This document shows positions 6,051-8,774 of a stretch of DNA of 8,774 bases, piece after piece. The notes below the pieces were generated by a model. It saw nothing but the letters and a program-made list of their open reading frames with translations. It was not told the DNA's origin and did not search any database. Every line of letters begins with the position of its first letter. The stretch's first letter is position 1. This DNA is from Lachnospiraceae bacterium. GTDB taxonomy: Bacteria > Bacillota > Clostridia > Lachnospirales > Lachnospiraceae. The position numbers and the translations under genes are program-made. The DNA lies in contig CAAFJI010000082.1 of assembly GCA_900763175.1 (NCBI GenBank), forward strand, positions 1 to 8,774, given 5' to 3'.

Positions 6051-6079
6051 TGTATACCATGTGTGGTATTTTTCATCAA
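6051..6079 (-). promoter_or_regulatory. Candidate mazF promoter with overlapping dyad
   Basis: Minus-strand TTGATG (6079-6074), a 17-base spacer, TATACA (6056-6051) preceded by TGG. A dyad ATACC-N6-GGTAT (6054-6069) covers part of the -10 and of the spacer, a usual place for a repressor site. The leader to the GTG start would be about 60 bases. Read-through from alr is also possible, since no terminator separates them. Confidence 0.45.
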
Positions 6080-6103
6080 AAGAACCTTTTTACAGGTACT
6101 TTC

Positions 6104-7273
6104 TCATGATTCAAAAAAGGAAAGTTCTCCTTGTTCCCTGCCGTCTTTGATATAAATCCTGGGCACGCGTTTGTTGATGTCACAGATCAGCTCATAGGAA
6201 AAACGTCCGGACAGATCCCCCAAAGTATCTGCTGTGATGGTTTCCTCTCCGTCTTTTCCAAGAAGAGTGACTTCATCTCCCATTTTCACATCCCCGATAT
6301 CTGTCACATCAATCATAAACTGATCCATACAGACTCTTCCGCAGATAGGCGCCTTTTTGCCATGGACAAGAACCCATCCTTTGCTGGAAAGAGCTCTGGG
6401 ATAGCCGTCTGCGTAGCCAACAGGAACGGTAGCCATTTTGGTCATGCGGTCTGTCACGTAGGTACCGCCATAGCTTACCTCTGTGCCTGGCTGCACCTCT
6501 TTTACATAGGAAATATGGCTTTTCAGCTCCATCACCGGCTTCAGGTCCACAATATCCCGCTCCACTTCTTCAGACGGATAGATTCCATAAATAGTAATGC
6601 CGGCACGTACTGCATTTAAATTTGCCTCTGGCACACGAATGATTCCTGCACTGTTTGAACAGTGATGAACAGGAATGGATACACCCACTTTTTCCAAAAG
6701 CTCTCCAAAATGAAGATATCTCTTTAACTGGACCATAGCCGGTGTGCGGTCGTACTCATCTGCCCTCGCAAAATGAGTAAACAGACCTTCGATTTCCAGA
6801 TTTTCCAGCTTGGAAACCTGGAGAACCTCCCTGGCACTCTCTTCGTTATCTGCGTAGCCGATTCTGGTCATACCTGTGTCTACTGCAATATGGATGTGGA
6901 CTGTTTTTCCAGCTTTTTTTCCTGCCTCTGCAAATTTTCTGGCAGTTTCCAGGTCGCAGACAGCCATACGAATCTCGTTTTCGGCAAGTATCTCATAATA
7001 TTCCTCAAATACAAGTCCAATTACAAGCACCGGCTTGGTGATCCCGGCTCTTTTTAGCTGCAGGGCCTCCTGTGCTGTTGCTGTGGCAAATCCCCAGATA
7101 TAGTCATATTCCTGGATCATCTTTGCAATGGGTACCGCTCCATGGCCATAGGCATCTGCCTTAATCACAGCAATGATCTTGGTTCCCTCTTTTATATTTT
7201 TCTTCATCTGCTGAAAATTATATTCTACAGCATCAAGAGAAATCAATGCTTTTATTCTGCTATATTTTTTCAT
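6104..7273 (-). CDS. alr: Alanine racemase
   Basis: The protein has 389 residues and is a cytoplasmic PLP enzyme that interconverts L- and D-alanine for peptidoglycan. The barrel begins with IAVIKADAYGHG, in which K38 is the PLP lysine. DTGMTRIGY (132-140) and FTHFARAD follow, then HHCSNSAG (203-210), VRAGITIYGIYP (222-233), and the second catalytic base Y268 in EVSYGGTYV. VPVGYADGYPR and ICGRVCMDQFMIDVT are the C-terminal domain signatures, with the active-site entrance tyrosine in VGYADG. All key residues are present and the length is normal. GAGGAG lies seven bases before the ATG. The gene sits 91 bases after nnr in the same direction, the standard acpS/nnr/alr neighbourhood of Bacillota, so cotranscription with nnr is likely. 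A broad-specificity serine or lysine racemase is less likely, given the standard Alr motifs. Confidence 0.95.
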   Translation of the reverse strand: MKKYSRIKALISLDAVEYNFQQMKKNIKEGTKIIAVIKADAYGHGAVPIAKMIQEYDYIWGFATATAQEALQLKRAGITKPVLVIGLVFEEYYEILAENEIRMAVCDLETARKFAEAGKKAGKTVHIHIAVDTGMTRIGYADNEESAREVLQVSKLENLEIEGLFTHFARADEYDRTPAMVQLKRYLHFGELLEKVGVSIPVHHCSNSAGIIRVPEANLNAVRAGITIYGIYPSEEVERDIVDLKPVMELKSHISYVKEVQPGTEVSYGGTYVTDRMTKMATVPVGYADGYPRALSSKGWVLVHGKKAPICGRVCMDQFMIDVTDIGDVKMGDEVTLLGKDGEETITADTLGDLSGRFSYELICDINKRVPRIYIKDGREQGELSFFES

Positions 7274-7364
7274 AACGTTCTCCTCATTTTGTGTTCCATA
7301 TCAAATGATTTCATGATTCAAAGGCTCTCCGGCCTTTTACTCCTGATATCATCAAGTTAATGGC
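7274..7364 (-). other. nnr-alr intergenic leader with tiny overlapping frames
   Basis: This 91-base gap holds a hairpin AAAGGC/GCCTTT (7337-7332 with 7325-7320) without a T run, so it is not a terminator. It also holds two very short minus-strand frames: 7352-7311 (MISGVKGRRAFES) and 7314-7270 (MKSFDMEHKMRRTL). Each frame overlaps the next start by ATGA, and the second overlaps the alr ATG in the same way. Neither has a good ribosome binding site. They may be chance, or a coupling relay from nnr to alr. Confidence 0.3.
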
Positions 7365-8774
7365 TTAATCCTGGCAGGTTTTGTTCAGGACCTCAGGCAA
7401 CGCCGAAACTATGTCTTTTGCAGTCATGCCATGCATTCCTGTTTTCTCCTTGGCCACATCTCCACAAAGGCCATGGATATAAACACCCAACGCTGCTATA
7501 TATCCCATGTTTTTCTCCTCTTTCAGGTACATACAGCTCACAGCAGCGATAATTCCGGAAAGAACATCTCCGCTTCCGGCCGTTGCCATCCCTGCGTTTC
7601 CGGAAAGGTTGAGAAACAGGTTCTCTTTTCCATCGGCCGTTACGGTACAGGCATCCTTTAGCACACAGACACCACCACTTTTTGTGGCGTATTCAACTGC
7701 CGCACTTACTGGATCTTTTTTCAATTCTTCTATGGAAATGCCGGTAAGCCGTTTCATCTCTCCAATATGAGGAGTAAGGATAGTATTTTCGTTGATAAAT
7801 TCCAGCCATCTGGGATGTTCTGCCAATAGATTCAATCCGTCGGCATCCAGCACGAGAGGCTTCCCGCTTGCAGTGCCCTTCTCCAGGAACCACAGCATAC
7901 GTTCACGGCTAAGCCCATCTGTTCCAAGCCCCGGACCGATAACCAACACATCACACCAATTCAGATTCTCTTCATTCGCCTGCTCATCGAAATCACAGCT
8001 CACCATTGCTTCCGGAAGCAGGGTCTGAAGAGGCAGGCGATTCTCTTCCACAGTTTGTATTTTCACCATTCCTGCCCCGCCATGCAACGCAGCAGAGGCA
8101 CACAGATAGGCTGCTCCGCACATTCCCTTTGAGCCAGCTATCAGAAGAACTTTTCCGAAGGTTCCCTTGTTTCCCCAGGGAATACGTTTGGGAATCTCTT
8201 TTACTTCTTTTTCACTCATACAGAAGGACGCTTTTTCAGCAAGGAGTTCCCCTTTTTCTCCTCTGTCATAGATCCCGATATCCGCAATCACCACTTCCCC
8301 GGCAAAGGCTCTTCCAGGGTAAAGGCACAGGCCTCTTTTGGTATAGGCAAAGGTGACGGTGCAGTCCGCACGAAAAGCAGTTCCAAGGATCTGTCCGGTA
8401 TCTCCATGAATGCCGGAAGGGATATCCACTGCAATTTTCAGTGCTGATGCCAAATTGGCAGCTTCAATCACCTTAGCATATCTTCCGCCTACCTCCCGTG
8501 ACAGGCCAACGCCGAAAAGGGCATCTACTATAACAGTATATTCACTCCATATAGGGTTATTCGTAACCGGCACCTGATAGCGGGATGCAATTTCCCACTG
8601 GTGCCTGGTTTCTTCTGTCATTTTATCAGGATTTCCCACCATAAAAATTTCCGTCCGGACTCCCTCCAGGAACAGGATTCTGGCAACGGCTATCCCATCT
8701 CCTCCGTTGTTTCCGGAGCCGCATAGTACCAAAATTTGAGGCTTTTCTTCTGCTTTCAGGCGCTCCTTCAGGGC
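7365..8774 (-). CDS. nnr: Bifunctional NAD(P)HX epimerase/dehydratase (partial, 5' end outside window)
   Basis: 469 codons are visible and the frame runs off the right edge. Roughly 35-45 N-terminal residues should be missing, judged from the family length of about 500. The enzyme repairs hydrated NADH and NADPH (NADHX, NADPHX) in the cytoplasm. The N-terminal YjeF_N epimerase half shows LVLCGSGNNGGDG at about 15-27 (window numbering), VIVDALFGVGL near 82-92, VDIPSG near 116-121, and TFAYTKRGLCLYPG. The C-terminal ribokinase-like dehydratase half shows GNKGTFGKVLLIAGSKGMCGA, GPGLG near 280-284, VLDADGLNLLA, ILTPHIGEMKRL, and the phosphate-binding and catalytic NAGMATAGSGDVLSG near 393-407. 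Both halves look intact. A TTG at 8732 is open but lies inside the conserved strand before GSGNNGGDG, so it is not the real start. acpS, the usual upstream partner, may lie beyond the edge; this is not visible. Confidence 0.93.
   Translation of the reverse strand, partial: ALKERLKAEEKPQILVLCGSGNNGGDGIAVARILFLEGVRTEIFMVGNPDKMTEETRHQWEIASRYQVPVTNNPIWSEYTVIVDALFGVGLSREVGGRYAKVIEAANLASALKIAVDIPSGIHGDTGQILGTAFRADCTVTFAYTKRGLCLYPGRAFAGEVVIADIGIYDRGEKGELLAEKASFCMSEKEVKEIPKRIPWGNKGTFGKVLLIAGSKGMCGAAYLCASAALHGGAGMVKIQTVEENRLPLQTLLPEAMVSCDFDEQANEENLNWCDVLVIGPGLGTDGLSRERMLWFLEKGTASGKPLVLDADGLNLLAEHPRWLEFINENTILTPHIGEMKRLTGISIEELKKDPVSAAVEYATKSGGVCVLKDACTVTADGKENLFLNLSGNAGMATAGSGDVLSGIIAAVSCMYLKEEKNMGYIAALGVYIHGLCGDVAKEKTGMHGMTAKDIVSALPEVLNKTCQD

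Noticed and set aside
5992..6103. A mazE antitoxin gene upstream of mazF
   Set aside because: All three minus frames were read; only very short peptides occur, none resembling an AbrB or RHH antitoxin.
7320..7337. Terminator between nnr and alr
   Set aside because: The six-pair hairpin is followed by GAATCATG on the minus strand, not by T residues.

Overview
The window looks like chromosome from a gut-type Clostridia, most likely a Lachnospiraceae member. The reasons are an Nfn-type (NADH/ferredoxin:NADP) enzyme pair, a TepA-like protease, a Bacillota-type nnr-alr-mazF cluster, strong AGGAGG-type ribosome binding sites and moderate GC. The family call is inference from gene content and codon style. 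No rRNA or taxonomic marker is present.

All eight protein genes lie on the minus strand, so transcription runs from the right end to the left. From 8774 leftward they are: the 5'-truncated nnr (NAD(P)HX repair); alr (alanine racemase); mazF (an mRNA interferase of the PemK/MazF family with no recognisable antitoxin gene beside it); a CNNM/CBS/CorC-type membrane protein; yebC (ribosome-associated translation factor family); tepA (cytoplasmic ClpP-fold serine protease); and nfnA-nfnB, the two subunits of an electron-bifurcating NADH-dependent ferredoxin:NADP oxidoreductase. A rho-independent terminator follows nfnB. The last 160 bases (1-162) are a non-coding repeat-like element that can fold into one long nested hairpin.

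The transcription units inferred from the sequence are: (i) nnr-alr, possibly running into mazF; (ii) mazF, also with its own candidate promoter (TTGATG-N17-TATACA) overlapped by a dyad; (iii) the CBS membrane gene plus yebC (31-base gene overlap), from a textbook promoter whose -35 box overlaps the mazF stop codon and which leads into a strong inverted repeat; (iv) tepA from a weak candidate promoter; (v) nfnA-nfnB, coupled through a TAATG overlap, from an extended -10 promoter.

The functions are mostly housekeeping: cofactor repair, cell-wall D-alanine supply, probable ion efflux, translation support, proteolysis and redox balancing between NADH, NADPH and ferredoxin. I saw no clearly new defence or biosynthetic system. 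The parts most worth a second look are the repeat element at the left end, the mazF locus without an antitoxin and its control region, the hairpin between mazF and the membrane gene, and the chain of tiny overlapping frames ahead of alr.
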